64,000 bases of DNA, taken from positions 62,001 to 126,000 of the forward strand of contig JADFZZ010000009.1 of assembly GCA_015232315.1 (NCBI GenBank), read 5' to 3'. This document shows positions 1 to 8,970 of this stretch, one piece after another. A program made the translations under genes and the position numbers. A model generated the notes under the pieces. That model was not told where the DNA came from. It worked only from the letters and a program-made list of their open reading frames with translations, and ran no database searches. How positions within the stretch are numbered: position 1 is the stretch's first letter; every line of letters starts with the position of its first letter. This stretch comes from SAR324 cluster bacterium. GTDB taxonomy: Bacteria > SAR324 > NAC60-12.

Positions 1-437
1 TCGGCCAATTCTTCATCCGATTGAGGCAATTCTTCCAGAAGATCACCGACAATCAGTGAACCTTCATTGCCAATAGTTTTTCTGGCGCTGACCAGATCAT
101 TGATGTCATTGAGATTGGGGACGGTATCCTCAAGTTCCTGATGCATTTCCTTGAGTCTGGTCAAAAAATCGATACTGAAAAGATGGTCTGACTCAATCAT
201 CAGGATGATCATCTCATCCCGCCCGAACTGATCCCTGAACGCATTGTAGGTAATGAGCGACGGGTCTTCGGGATGGAAAAAACCTTCCGTGGACGTGTCC
301 ACTTTCAGATTACGGATCTGCGAAATCAAAAACACGCTGAGCACCAGGATCAAAACAGCAAAGATCCATTTATTATTTATGACCAGTTTTGCCCAATTCA
401 GGAAGGCTTGATCAATGCTATGACGAATCTTACTCAT
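1..437 (-). CDS. MMPL/RND-superfamily exporter, N-terminal part (cut by window edge)
   Basis: The reading frame is open from an ATG at 437 to the window edge, giving about 145 residues of a longer protein. It starts MSKIRHSIDQ and has one hydrophobic segment at about residues 23-40 (KWIFAVLILVLSVFLIS), followed by a hydrophilic stretch containing VDTSTEGFFHPEDP and YNAFRDQFG. A single N-terminal membrane helix followed by a periplasmic loop with a conserved D-x-S-x-E-x-F pattern is typical of the MMPL/HpnN-like branch of RND exporters, which move lipids or hydrophobic compounds across the inner membrane. A GTG four codons upstream is an alternative start; neither has a strong ribosome site. 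It lies 175 bases downstream of the glycerol/ether-lipid-like operon on the same strand, so a lipid substrate is possible but unproven. Confidence 0.7.
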   Translation of the reverse strand, partial: MSKIRHSIDQAFLNWAKLVINNKWIFAVLILVLSVFLISQIRNLKVDTSTEGFFHPEDPSLITYNAFRDQFGRDEMIILMIESDHLFSIDFLTRLKEMHQELEDTVPNLNDINDLVSARKTIGNEGSLIVGDLLEELPQSDEELA

Positions 438-612
438 TGGATTTCTCACAATTGGAGGTTGGGAATGATTGGCGGAACCAGGGTGGTTTGTTTTTTATTA
501 CCGGGGACGTTAATGAATCCTCTTCGGTCTTGTAAAATAGACTTTTTGAGCATCTGAAGCATGTGATGTCTGGCAAATAACTTTGATTGATAATGGGTAG
601 CATACCGGTTCA

Positions 613-2325
613 TCATTCATATTCACGTTTCAGGGTATCAAGCCCCAGCGTTCCGCCGGGATTCATGATATTGTTTGGATCGAGGTGTTTTTTAATCGCT
701 CTGAGAAGCTCCATTTGTTCCCTGCCAAGATGCTTTTCCATCCATGGTCCAATCATTTTGCCGACACCATGATGGTGGCTCAGAGAACCGCCATGCTGAT
801 GAATGGCCTCAATCACACCATCCTGAAATTTCCGGTATTCTTCCAGATCATCTATTTTGGCAATGAAGATGAAATACAGATTGGTGCCCTGTTGATAAAA
901 ATGGGACGCATGCGTCATGCAGATTGTGTTCGGACGTTTCTTGATAAATTTCCGTACTCCCTGATGCAGGATATGCAGGTTGTCCCAGGTGACACCACTT
1001 TCCAGCGTGTCGATCACAATTCCGTAATCGTTGAGGTCTTCCCGCATGTAGGGGTCCGCAAAACGGCCATGTTCCCACTGCGAAACAGGGAAACCGCCCA
1101 ACATCAATCCCCGATTTTTCATGCAGATCCACTGCACTTTCTGCTTCACCAATTTCGCGAAATCAGGATCTCCGTCTGCCTGCCCCAGGAATAGACAGCG
1201 TTTCATCGGACTGTAACCGCTGACTTTCATGAGTGTGTCCAGGGGAGTGCCTTCGAGTCCATAAAGTTTTAGTCCGACATCGGTTTCTTCTTCATCGGAA
1301 ATTCTGAACAACGAAGGACTGCCAAATTCCCCCTGGCTAATCTCTCTTGCGGCACTGACAGCGGCCTGCCAGTTGGGAAAAATGAATGCGAACCGTCGGG
1401 TATTTTCAGGAGTATACCGGAAAATTTTCATAGTCACTGAAATCAGAACGCCAAAACTTCCCTCACTCCCCATGAAAATATCATTCACTTTGGGACCCGT
1501 CGCTGTTGCTGGAAAATCATGTGTTTTGAAAACGCCCTTGGGTGTCGCGACTTCCATGCTCATCACCATGTCACAGGCATCTCCGTAATAAGAAGAATAT
1601 TGCCCTGAACCCAGAGTGACAACCCAACCTCCGACTGATGAATATTCAAAGGACTGTGGAAAATGCCCCCCAGTGAAGGCCTGTTTGGCATTGAGTGTCA
1701 CTGGCGCGTTATTGAGCAGTCGTTCATAATCCGGTCCCATCATGCCGCCTTCCACAGTGATGGTCTGATTGGTTTCACTGAATTCAAGCACACGGTTCAT
1801 GTAGGTGTTCATCACCAGAGAAATTCCACCTTTGACTGATTTGAACCCCATGTTGACCGACGAACCGCCGCCATACACATAGAGCGGAATTTTTTCCTGG
1901 TCACAATATTGGACCAATCCCAGAATATCTTCCCGACTTCGTGGATGTACCACCACATCCGCCACTTTCCCATTGATCCCACGACGCAGTTTCATGGCTT
2001 CTTCCGCGGTTTTTCCATTGGAGTATTTGACCCGGGAATAATCATCGGTCGCCACATTGGCTTCTCCGACAATTTCCTGCAGGGCATGGATCTGTGTCGC
2101 TGTGAGTTGCGGGGGCGTTTCACAGGCAACCTTTTCATTGCCCGCCAGTTTTTTTTCTTTGAAGTCCTCATCGGTCATCCCGAATTTTTTCTTCATCATC
2201 TCATACAGTTGATGGCTGGGATGTTTGTAGGCCTCAGGGTTTCCCCATTTGAATATGGAACGGTAGCTTTCGGGTTCAGGCGCTCGATGTTCCCAATTCG
2301 GTTGAAAAGATTTAGAAAGTTTCAT
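613..2325 (-). CDS. FAD-linked oxidase of the alkyl-dihydroxyacetonephosphate synthase (AGPS) family
   Basis: A 570-residue FAD-binding-4 type flavoprotein. The FAD region carries YGGGSSVNMG and later GGHFPQSFEYSSVGGWV, and the C-terminal cap holds a GGSLSHHHGVGK histidine cluster. In AGPS enzymes this cluster is part of the active site that exchanges the acyl group of acyl-DHAP for a fatty alcohol, the committing step of ether-lipid synthesis. The ATG at 2343 overlaps the stop of the upstream kinase (ATGA), but an AAAGGAG ribosome site sits seven bases before a second ATG at 2325, so I chose 2325. Third gene of an operon with a GlpD-like dehydrogenase and an FGGY kinase, enzymes that supply DHAP and glycerol-3-phosphate. 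A related lactate/glycolate-type oxidase is the main alternative; the HHH motif favours AGPS. Confidence 0.8.
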   Translation of the reverse strand: MKLSKSFQPNWEHRAPEPESYRSIFKWGNPEAYKHPSHQLYEMMKKKFGMTDEDFKEKKLAGNEKVACETPPQLTATQIHALQEIVGEANVATDDYSRVKYSNGKTAEEAMKLRRGINGKVADVVVHPRSREDILGLVQYCDQEKIPLYVYGGGSSVNMGFKSVKGGISLVMNTYMNRVLEFSETNQTITVEGGMMGPDYERLLNNAPVTLNAKQAFTGGHFPQSFEYSSVGGWVVTLGSGQYSSYYGDACDMVMSMEVATPKGVFKTHDFPATATGPKVNDIFMGSEGSFGVLISVTMKIFRYTPENTRRFAFIFPNWQAAVSAAREISQGEFGSPSLFRISDEEETDVGLKLYGLEGTPLDTLMKVSGYSPMKRCLFLGQADGDPDFAKLVKQKVQWICMKNRGLMLGGFPVSQWEHGRFADPYMREDLNDYGIVIDTLESGVTWDNLHILHQGVRKFIKKRPNTICMTHASHFYQQGTNLYFIFIAKIDDLEEYRKFQDGVIEAIHQHGGSLSHHHGVGKMIGPWMEKHLGREQMELLRAIKKHLDPNNIMNPGGTLGLDTLKREYE

Positions 2326-2339
2326 GGGTCGCTCCTTTG

Positions 2340-3896
2340 TCATTGAAGGATGGATGGATATCCTGTGATGTCGCGTATTTCCTCATAAAGTGGCAACAAC
2401 ACAGGATAGATTTTCTGATACACACGATTGAACATCTGGTCATAGATTTTTACATTTTCCTGAATCGGATAAAAAGTCTGGTCATACTGCACCATTTTAT
2501 TGATGGCTTCCTTGAAGGAAGGAAAAATCTTCAAACCAACCGCTGTCACAATGGCGGCCCCGAGACCGGAAGTTTCATGGGTGCGTCCGCGAACCAGCGG
2601 CAGATTGAATACATCCGCGGCAATCTGACAGATTTCAGCGCTCTGCGAGGCACCTCCCGAGACAGCCAGTTTTTTCATTTTTTTTCCTGTCGAACTTTCA
2701 ATATGCTGTAAACCGTCCAACAGCGCATAACACAAGCCTTCAATCACCGCACGATAGACATGGGCTTTTTTATGGACATCGCCAAAACCGATCATGGCGC
2801 CTTTGGCTGACGGTGTTTTGAGCCCCGGGGACCAATAAGGCTGAACGATCAGACCCATGGCTCCCGGAGGCGACTGTTTGAGCAGATTGTTCAACACCAC
2901 TTCCGCAGGAACGCCCTGAGCTTCGGCTTCCTGAATTTCCTGAAAGGCAAATTCATTTTTAAACCAGGTGATCATCCAGAAGCCACGGAAGATTTCTATT
3001 TCAGGATTATAAAATCCCGGAATTGGCGCAGGATAGGACGGCATGAATTTCTGGGGTTCACGATAATCTTTGGTGGTGGTTTGTACCGTTGCTGTGGTTC
3101 CAAAACTCAAACTGGCCATATCCTCGTTCAACACGCCCATGCCCAGTGTTTCACAACCTTTGTCCGAGGCGCAGGCAATCACCGGAGTTCCTTTGGCGAT
3201 GCCGGTTGAGGTGGCGGCGTTGTCTGAGATGTAGCCAATCAGTTCACCGGGTGGTACCAGATCAGGCAGTTTTTTGCGTTCCACAGGAAACAGTTTTCGG
3301 CTCATATCCGTTTTGGATGACCATTTCTGCTTTTTGTAACTGAACGGAATGTGCCCGATCTGTGATCCGATTGAATCGATGTATTGTCCTGTCAGTCGAA
3401 AATTCAGAAAACCCGAAACCTGTAGATATTTGTGGGTTTTCAACCAGATTTCCGGCTGATTTTGCCGGATCCAGTTGCATTTGGCATCCGTTTGACTTTT
3501 CAGAATCGGTTCATCCATTCCTATCGTTTTAAACACAGTTCTCGTCACAAGGGAGGGATGATAAACAGGCTTTGCTTTGCGTTGATCAAGCCAGGTGATC
3601 ACAGGTCGCAGGGGGTTGCCTTCACGATCCACATTCACCATGCTGTCACGCTGAGTGGTCACACCGACACCGGCGACTTTCGCAAACCATTCCGGATGTT
3701 TTTCCTTCAAGGCCAAACTTGCTGTGCAGACGCTGTTCCAGAAAATTTCAGGATCCTGCTCGGCCCAACCGGGCATTGGACTGACATAAGGCTCATACTG
3801 CACCTGTTCCTTTGCCAGCAAGTCGCCTTCGGGTGAATACATCAGCACCCGCAAACTTTGAGTGCCGCAATCGATTGATAAAATTACCTTGTCCAT
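2340..3896 (-). CDS. FGGY-family carbohydrate kinase, possibly glycerol kinase-like
   Basis: A full-length 518-residue FGGY kinase. The N-terminal phosphate-binding loop is DCGTQSLR (residues 9-16), followed by GWAEQDPEIFW, which is typical of the family. The C-terminal half has the nucleotide-binding VSGGASQS and GLGAAIVTAVGL segments. Members phosphorylate glycerol, xylulose or related polyols with ATP in the cytosol. The neighbours (GlpD-like enzyme 15 bases upstream, AGPS-like enzyme overlapping downstream) make glycerol or a glycerol-like polyol the likeliest substrate, but the sequence is not a textbook GlpK, so substrate is inference. A GGGAGGAAT ribosome site precedes the ATG by seven bases. 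Confidence 0.85.
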   Translation of the reverse strand: MDKVILSIDCGTQSLRVLMYSPEGDLLAKEQVQYEPYVSPMPGWAEQDPEIFWNSVCTASLALKEKHPEWFAKVAGVGVTTQRDSMVNVDREGNPLRPVITWLDQRKAKPVYHPSLVTRTVFKTIGMDEPILKSQTDAKCNWIRQNQPEIWLKTHKYLQVSGFLNFRLTGQYIDSIGSQIGHIPFSYKKQKWSSKTDMSRKLFPVERKKLPDLVPPGELIGYISDNAATSTGIAKGTPVIACASDKGCETLGMGVLNEDMASLSFGTTATVQTTTKDYREPQKFMPSYPAPIPGFYNPEIEIFRGFWMITWFKNEFAFQEIQEAEAQGVPAEVVLNNLLKQSPPGAMGLIVQPYWSPGLKTPSAKGAMIGFGDVHKKAHVYRAVIEGLCYALLDGLQHIESSTGKKMKKLAVSGGASQSAEICQIAADVFNLPLVRGRTHETSGLGAAIVTAVGLKIFPSFKEAINKMVQYDQTFYPIQENVKIYDQMFNRVYQKIYPVLLPLYEEIRDITGYPSILQ

Positions 3897-3911
3897 TGTT
3901 ATTCCTCCCGG

Positions 3912-5477
3912 TTACAGAGTGACGCCCTGAGGCATGGAATAGGATTGTTGCCACAATTCCTGATAGGCGTTGATTTCTTTCTGCCAGCGTTCCTCGTCCC
4001 ATTCCAGCACAGAGCCACATAATTCCCTGACCCGATCCAGAATATTTTTTCCGCCTTCAGGCAATAACAGTCCCAGGCGAACACGTCTCAACAGCAGATC
4101 GCTGAGGTGCCTGATCTGCTCATTCTTTGCGGTGTAACGCAATTCAGCCCATAACGTTTCAGTGCCGGGAATCTGAGTCAATTCCTCAAGTGAAGACATG
4201 GCGATCAACTCCTTCACTTTCAGGCCATACCTTCCTTTCAGTTTTTTCCATTGCTTGTCCGTCAATGTTGAAGGTTTGGGTTCAGGATTGTTTTTCTGGT
4301 CAAAAATGTCGCCTTCGTCCATCTGCTTTACCGGAAGAAATTCCAAGGCTTCTTTCAGCGTGTCCACAGCCAGTTTACGGAAGGTCGTCAGCTTGCCGCC
4401 GGTCACAGTGACCAGACCTTTGTCAACCCAGATCAGATGTTCCCGTGATTCTTCCGAGGGATTGGCTTTGCCTTCACTCAGGACAGGTCGAACCCCCGCA
4501 AGGGTAGCCAGACAATCTTTTGAAGTGATGTTCATTTGGGGAAACGCGTAATGCACAGCTTCCATAAGATAATCCACTTCTTCTTTTGAAATGGAGGGGT
4601 CGGTATTGATCTCTGTTCCATGATCCACATCCGTGGTTCCAAACAGCGTGACGCCTTCCCAGGGAAACGCGAAGACAGGCCGGTTGTCTTTGGGATGAAC
4701 AAAGCTGACCGCCTGATTCACCGGCAGAACTTTTTGAGGAAAAATCAGATGACTGCCCCGCAATGGCCGAATATGGAGTTTCTGTTTGGGCGATGGATGC
4801 AACCCTTCAGCCCAGGCTCCGGTGGCGTTGATGATGGTTCCGGTTTGTATTTCCCGCAGGGTCCCTGTGTCAGTATCCATCAGGACAACGCCTGTCACCT
4901 TGCCGTTATTGTCACGCAGGATTTTTTTTGCGGTGACATAATTCAGGGCGACCGCCTCAGCGGATTGCTGTTTTGCTTCATCCAGCACTCTCAGCACCAA
5001 TCTGGCATCATCAACCTGAGCATCAAGAAACTGGAATCCGCCCTTGAGTTGCTGTTGATTGATTCCGGGAACTTTCGCGACGAACTCGGATTTATTGAAA
5101 TACTGATGCTGTTTTTTACCGGAAAGCATGCTGTACAGCGTCAAGCCGCTGGTCATCAACCATTTACCCGGGCCTCTGTCGGCATAAATCGGCATCAGAA
5201 ATTCCAGCGATTCCACCAGACCGGGAGCTTCGCGCAACAAGCGTTCCCGTTCCAAAACAGAATCACGGGTTAAACCAATCTGCGCTTCCTTGAGATAGCG
5301 CAATCCGCCATGAACCATTTTGGAGGAACGACTGGAAGTTCCCCAGGCAAAATCCTGTTGTTCCACCAGCAATACTTTTAATTTTGAGCGGGCGGCTTCC
5401 CTGAAAATTCCTGCGCCGGTGATACCACCACCAAGCACCACCAAATCCCATTTTTCCGCGAGTTGTTCAATCTTCAT
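3912..5477 (-). CDS. glpD: Glycerol-3-phosphate dehydrogenase, FAD-dependent (GlpD/GlpA type)
   Basis: A 521-residue flavoprotein with an N-terminal dinucleotide fold VVLGGGITGAGIFREAA (residues 13-29), the SSRSSKMVHGGLRYL segment diagnostic of glycerol-3-phosphate dehydrogenases, and a C-terminal DAO-C-like helical domain. It oxidises glycerol-3-phosphate to dihydroxyacetone phosphate at the inner membrane and passes electrons to quinone. Length matches the family. An AGGAG site lies six bases before the ATG. It is the first gene of the three-gene minus-strand operon and is divergent from a diacylglycerol-kinase-like gene across a 242-base gap containing a dispersed repeat. Together with the AGPS-like enzyme downstream it could feed DHAP into ether-lipid synthesis, or simply allow growth on glycerol. 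Confidence 0.92.
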   Translation of the reverse strand: MKIEQLAEKWDLVVLGGGITGAGIFREAARSKLKVLLVEQQDFAWGTSSRSSKMVHGGLRYLKEAQIGLTRDSVLERERLLREAPGLVESLEFLMPIYADRGPGKWLMTSGLTLYSMLSGKKQHQYFNKSEFVAKVPGINQQQLKGGFQFLDAQVDDARLVLRVLDEAKQQSAEAVALNYVTAKKILRDNNGKVTGVVLMDTDTGTLREIQTGTIINATGAWAEGLHPSPKQKLHIRPLRGSHLIFPQKVLPVNQAVSFVHPKDNRPVFAFPWEGVTLFGTTDVDHGTEINTDPSISKEEVDYLMEAVHYAFPQMNITSKDCLATLAGVRPVLSEGKANPSEESREHLIWVDKGLVTVTGGKLTTFRKLAVDTLKEALEFLPVKQMDEGDIFDQKNNPEPKPSTLTDKQWKKLKGRYGLKVKELIAMSSLEELTQIPGTETLWAELRYTAKNEQIRHLSDLLLRRVRLGLLLPEGGKNILDRVRELCGSVLEWDEERWQKEINAYQELWQQSYSMPQGVTL

Positions 5478-5530
5478 GCTGTTCTCCTGTATTGTTTGTG
5501 AATATTTCTGGCTAACGTCTCAGGCGATAA

Positions 5531-5602
5531 AAGCTGTCCACTATTCCGGTTCATATCGTTTGATTTGAAAAAATGAAATAAAAAAACCAGGCTCAATATG
5601 GA
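5531..5602. repeat. Dispersed intergenic repeat, copy 1 of 2
   Basis: About 70 bases starting AAGC(T/A)GTCCACTATTCC are nearly identical to 20852-20923, with one substitution in the first 44 bases and a one-base indel in an A-run, then weaker similarity. Both copies are in the same orientation and lie upstream of minus-strand genes (glpD here, the FHA membrane gene at the other site). The ends show weak inverted similarity (CTGTCC ... GGACAG near 5622), so this may be a decayed small mobile element. Seen directly by comparing the two places. Confidence 0.75.
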
Positions 5603-5719
5603 ATAATGATCCGCTCTCTGGACAGTTTGAAATGTGTTGGGCATGAACAAGAGAACATATCACAAAACTGGAGTTTTTGATTCCTATTCAATGCTGAACA
5701 CTATCTATCTGTGAGAACT

Positions 5720-6679
5720 ATGATACCGGATACCGCAATCATCATGAATCCTTCCGCTCATGACTGGGAGGCAAAAAACAAATGGCCTGAAATGGCAAAA
5801 CTCTTGAAAAAACATGACATTGCCTACAAACTTTTCAAAACAAAAAAACGGATGAAAACAGTCGATGTCGCAAAAAAAATTACTGAATCAGGATTTCAGA
5901 CCATTGTTATGGTTGGTGGCGACGGAACCATCAATGAAGTCATCAACGGGATCATGCAGGCAAATGTTCAGGAACGACCTAAAATCGGTTTTATCCCCTT
6001 TGGAACCGCCAATGATAACGCAAAATCATTCAATATCTGGGGCAATAATCTGGAAGAACACATCCGGACGCTGGTGGATGGACTCGATTATCCGCTGGAT
6101 CTTGGGATAGTTGATGGGGAACGTTATTTTGCTGACGCCTTCACCATCGGCTACGATGCCAGTGTTCTCAAACACCGCAACCTCACCCGTAGCGAACGGA
6201 TGTTCCTTTCCAAGGGATTTGAAAGCTACGTACCGAGCATGATCAAGGAGTTCCTGGTCTTCAGAAAAAACTCCGCACGTCTTAAAATTGACGGTAACTT
6301 CATGAATAAAAAAATATACAGCCTGATTGTCAAAAATACGAGAATGTATGCGGGGATGTTTGTCTTGAACGAACAAATCAGAGGCAACGATGGCAAACTC
6401 GATCTATTTTTGTTTCAGCAGGGATTTCGGTTTTGGACAGAATTAGGCAAACAAATCACCGCGAATGTGTCTGAAATGGCAGACCCAACCGGACTTTCAA
6501 CCAACATTGTCCGGTTTGTCATTAAAAATTATGAGGATTATCAGGCAGAATCGCTGGAAATTGAACTTCCGGGAAAAGTGGATTCACAACTCGATGGTGA
6601 ATATTACAAAACTTCTGACAAATATTCGATCCAGTGTGTTAAACACGCACTAACTTTGAGGGTGCCTTATCCCTATTGA
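5720..6679 (+). CDS. Diacylglycerol kinase-like lipid kinase
   Basis: A 319-residue protein of the DAGK catalytic family (YegS/DgkB/LCB5 type). The hallmark glycine-rich nucleotide site is MVGGDGTINEVINGI near residue 70, and IGFIPFGTANDNAKSF follows, matching the family's P-x-G-T-x-N-D-x-A motif. The C-terminal beta-sandwich is present (DGKLDLFLF, ESLEIELPGKVDSQLDGEY). Such enzymes phosphorylate diacylglycerol or related lipids at the inner face of the membrane. A GTG at 5711 is in frame three codons upstream; I chose the ATG at 5720, though neither has a clear ribosome site. It is divergent from the glpD-like operon, consistent with a shared lipid theme. Confidence 0.85.
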   Translation: MIPDTAIIMNPSAHDWEAKNKWPEMAKLLKKHDIAYKLFKTKKRMKTVDVAKKITESGFQTIVMVGGDGTINEVINGIMQANVQERPKIGFIPFGTANDNAKSFNIWGNNLEEHIRTLVDGLDYPLDLGIVDGERYFADAFTIGYDASVLKHRNLTRSERMFLSKGFESYVPSMIKEFLVFRKNSARLKIDGNFMNKKIYSLIVKNTRMYAGMFVLNEQIRGNDGKLDLFLFQQGFRFWTELGKQITANVSEMADPTGLSTNIVRFVIKNYEDYQAESLEIELPGKVDSQLDGEYYKTSDKYSIQCVKHALTLRVPYPY

Positions 6680-6735
6680 CAGTATTTCCAGGCATAGAGA
6701 CGTGCGATCTTTATTAAAAAATCCTGTGTGTCCCT

Positions 6736-6765
6736 GTGTCTCTGTGGCAATAAAAACAGAGACAC
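6736..6765. repeat. Hairpin in a dispersed GTGTCTCTGTGGCA repeat
   Basis: A perfect 10-base stem (GTGTCTCTGT / ACAGAGACAC) with a 10-base loop, 57 bases after the lipid kinase. It could stop transcription but has no T-run. The surrounding bases 6710-6757 resemble the right end of the inverted-repeat element at 38362-38480 (shared TTTATTAAAAAAT and CTGTGTCTCTGTGGCA), so this is probably a fragment of that repeat family. Confidence 0.6.
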
Positions 6766-6774
6766 AAAGTAGAA

Positions 6775-6930
6775 CTAATTTGAATGAATATCATCAATCA
6801 TCACAACGGTCGCATAAGACGTGTCACCAACATTTGTGACAATAAAGGACACTGTAACGGGTGAACCTATCGATGATATATCAATTGCCACCGGGATATT
6901 CCCTGTTTCTTCAGCACCAGCCAGACCAGG
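6775..6930 (-). pseudogene. Possible remnant of a secreted/choice-of-anchor-like protein C-terminus
   Basis: The minus strand between an in-frame stop near 6930 and the TAG at 6775-6777 translates to about 50 residues containing IPVAIDISSIGSPV, VSFIVTNVGD and VVMIDDIHSN. The alternating hydrophobic pattern resembles the beta-strands of extracellular domains. There is no start codon or ribosome site, and the bases on either side do not extend it. I read it as the tail of a decayed gene filling the gap between 6680 and 6991; it could also be chance. Confidence 0.3.
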
Positions 6931-6991
6931 TGATTATGGAAGATTCAAATATCTATTTCTGGAACAGCAATAGACGCACCTCAGGCAAAAT

Positions 6992-7618
6992 TCAGTTTTT
7001 AATGATTTCGTAGCTGACTTTTACATTTTCCAGAGAATCCCACTCTCTGAGAGATGTTTCCATGGTCCAATAAGAATCAAACCGGTGACAGGGATAGAGA
7101 CTGATCGATTTATCTGGAAATTGAAAATAGGTGAGTAATTCCAAAAAATCGGTTTTAGGATAGAATTCCGCTTTCAATTTTCCATCTTTCAAAATGATAA
7201 AGCCGCCTGCCAGATCGGAATTTTCCAGAAAACTCAAGGTCGTTTGTCGCGTGTCGAGATGCTGGATGTGACTTGTCGCCGCGGCCTTTGAAAAACTTTG
7301 ACGACCTGTATAGTCATCGGGAGATGCAACACTGAGTAGAATACCTGGAAGTTCAGTTCCGTTGAACATGGTATGGGATTCCAGTTCATCAAACTCATCA
7401 TAGGCCCCCAGAGCCTCCCGTGCGACAGGATCATTCAACAGGCGTTGATGAAATTCGAGATCATGTGAATAAGAGTCAGGATTTTTTTGAAAGTCTTTTA
7501 ATTCCTGTTCGGTAATAGGGACTCTGGGGCTATTCAGCCGTTGCTGGGCCATTGTTTTTTGTACAAAGACCTCCATCACTTCCTGAATCTCATTCTCAAT
7601 TTTATTAGTAGTTTTCAT
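6992..7618 (-). CDS. Hypothetical protein, 208 residues
   Basis: I do not recognise this protein. It is soluble, with no signal peptide or membrane helix. The first 70 residues are charged and helical (IENEIQEVMEVFVQKTMAQQ, then LEFHQRLLNDPVAREALGAYDEFDEL). The second half alternates hydrophobic residues (TTLSFLENSDLAGGFIILKDGKL, FLELLTYFQFPD), suggesting an alpha/beta fold. The start is well supported: a GGGAGGG ribosome site lies four bases before the ATG. It follows the 383-residue gene by about 30 bases on the same strand, so the two are probably co-transcribed and may act together. Confidence 0.7.
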   Translation of the reverse strand: MKTTNKIENEIQEVMEVFVQKTMAQQRLNSPRVPITEQELKDFQKNPDSYSHDLEFHQRLLNDPVAREALGAYDEFDELESHTMFNGTELPGILLSVASPDDYTGRQSFSKAAATSHIQHLDTRQTTLSFLENSDLAGGFIILKDGKLKAEFYPKTDFLELLTYFQFPDKSISLYPCHRFDSYWTMETSLREWDSLENVKVSYEIIKN

Positions 7619-7648
7619 AATCCCTCCCTTTCCAAGTGAGTAACATGA

Positions 7649-8800
7649 TTAAAAATGTTTTCTCCATATCGAAGCACATCGTTGCACGGTTTCTTTGTCA
7701 GCTTCATTCCGAATACCCACCTGATCAAGCAGGTTTTCCCATTCTGAGAGTTTTGCGATGCGCCGGCATGAAGTCCTGCCGCATTGTTCCTTGAGTTCAG
7801 TAATCACATGGATGGGTATCCCTGCTTTTCGCATTTTTTCAAAGACCAGATCGTCAAGTTCATACTCCTGGTGAAGAATGGTGTCTCTGATAAACGCATC
7901 CAATGCCTGCTGTACCTGAACTGGATCTTTTTCTTTCAATGCAGGACAGCGCTCTCCATATTCTTCGATCAGGTTTTCATAGAGATACCTGCACAATTGT
8001 GGAAGATGATTTTCAATTTCATCTTTAACGGCTGTTCGAGTGGCCCATCCCAAAATTCTTAACCGTGCGATGCCCTGAAGTGTCTGTCCTTGACTGGAGT
8101 GCTGTATGAGTAGCGTCGGAGCAGGGTGCTTGTCAAAATATTGATCCAATCTTGACTTGATCAAGTCACTGACAGAAGGGCCTTCCTTCTCTGCTTCGCG
8201 CATCAGTTTTTCAAAAAAGTCTTTTATATAGCCATACGGTCCCAAAATCCGTGGAACAAAGCAGGCTTCGATTAAACAGGATTCTGGTTTCTGCCTCCAT
8301 TTTTTCAACGGAAACATCTGTCGTTGCTCAGATCGGCCGGTCAAGCGCACACAGGTATAATCAAAAAAAGATTCAAAGCATTCTTTTTCATCTTGTGGAA
8401 ACACCACTTCAAATCCGGTTGCCGGATCCGCGTGAAATTGTCGTTCATAAAAAGCAAATTGTTTGTAACTGCTGATAAAAATCAATTGATTATTGAAACG
8501 AATCACTTTTTTCCCGATAAATGATCGGTATGCCAACAACCGAATCGCACCCCAGTAACTCTCATGTTGCCGATTTTCAAAAGGCTCGCCTGTGTCTTTC
8601 CAATACAAGGTTACCTTCTCAAGCGCCAGGCCGTTCCACGGATATTGCTGAACTTCTTTGATTTCCATTGTGTTGATGGATTGAGGGACCACATCGGTCT
8701 GTTCTTCTTCAATACTCAACTGTGACTGTAGATATGTTTCACCTAAAAGAAGTTCATTCAGGTTTTCATAAGCTTCAATCTTGTTTTGTCTCCAGTGCAT
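7649..8800 (-). CDS. Hypothetical protein, 383 residues
   Basis: Not recognised. A soluble protein with no signal peptide. It has an acidic N-terminal region (about residues 15-45), a middle part rich in aromatic residues (YWGAIRLLAYRSFIGKKVIRFNNQ), and a helical C-terminal half with a cysteine pair in CGRTSCRRIAKL. I chose the ATG at 8800 because AAAGGA precedes it by seven bases; the frame extends to a TTG at 8815 without a ribosome site. The 208-residue unknown follows 30 bases downstream, so they look like a two-gene operon. Confidence 0.7.
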   Translation of the reverse strand: MHWRQNKIEAYENLNELLLGETYLQSQLSIEEEQTDVVPQSINTMEIKEVQQYPWNGLALEKVTLYWKDTGEPFENRQHESYWGAIRLLAYRSFIGKKVIRFNNQLIFISSYKQFAFYERQFHADPATGFEVVFPQDEKECFESFFDYTCVRLTGRSEQRQMFPLKKWRQKPESCLIEACFVPRILGPYGYIKDFFEKLMREAEKEGPSVSDLIKSRLDQYFDKHPAPTLLIQHSSQGQTLQGIARLRILGWATRTAVKDEIENHLPQLCRYLYENLIEEYGERCPALKEKDPVQVQQALDAFIRDTILHQEYELDDLVFEKMRKAGIPIHVITELKEQCGRTSCRRIAKLSEWENLLDQVGIRNEADKETVQRCASIWRKHF

Positions 8801-8970
8801 GGCTGATCCTTTCAAATGAAGTCATTAGCTAATCTCTTAAAGCCTTAACAAAAGCACTTAAAAAGGTCGACCTCTTTTGAATAATGAGGTGTCATAACGG
8901 CCACTCTCCTCAAGTATTGACATGAAAAGAGTGGCTGATTTATCAACGTCAATGGATAAAGCCCCTGAGT

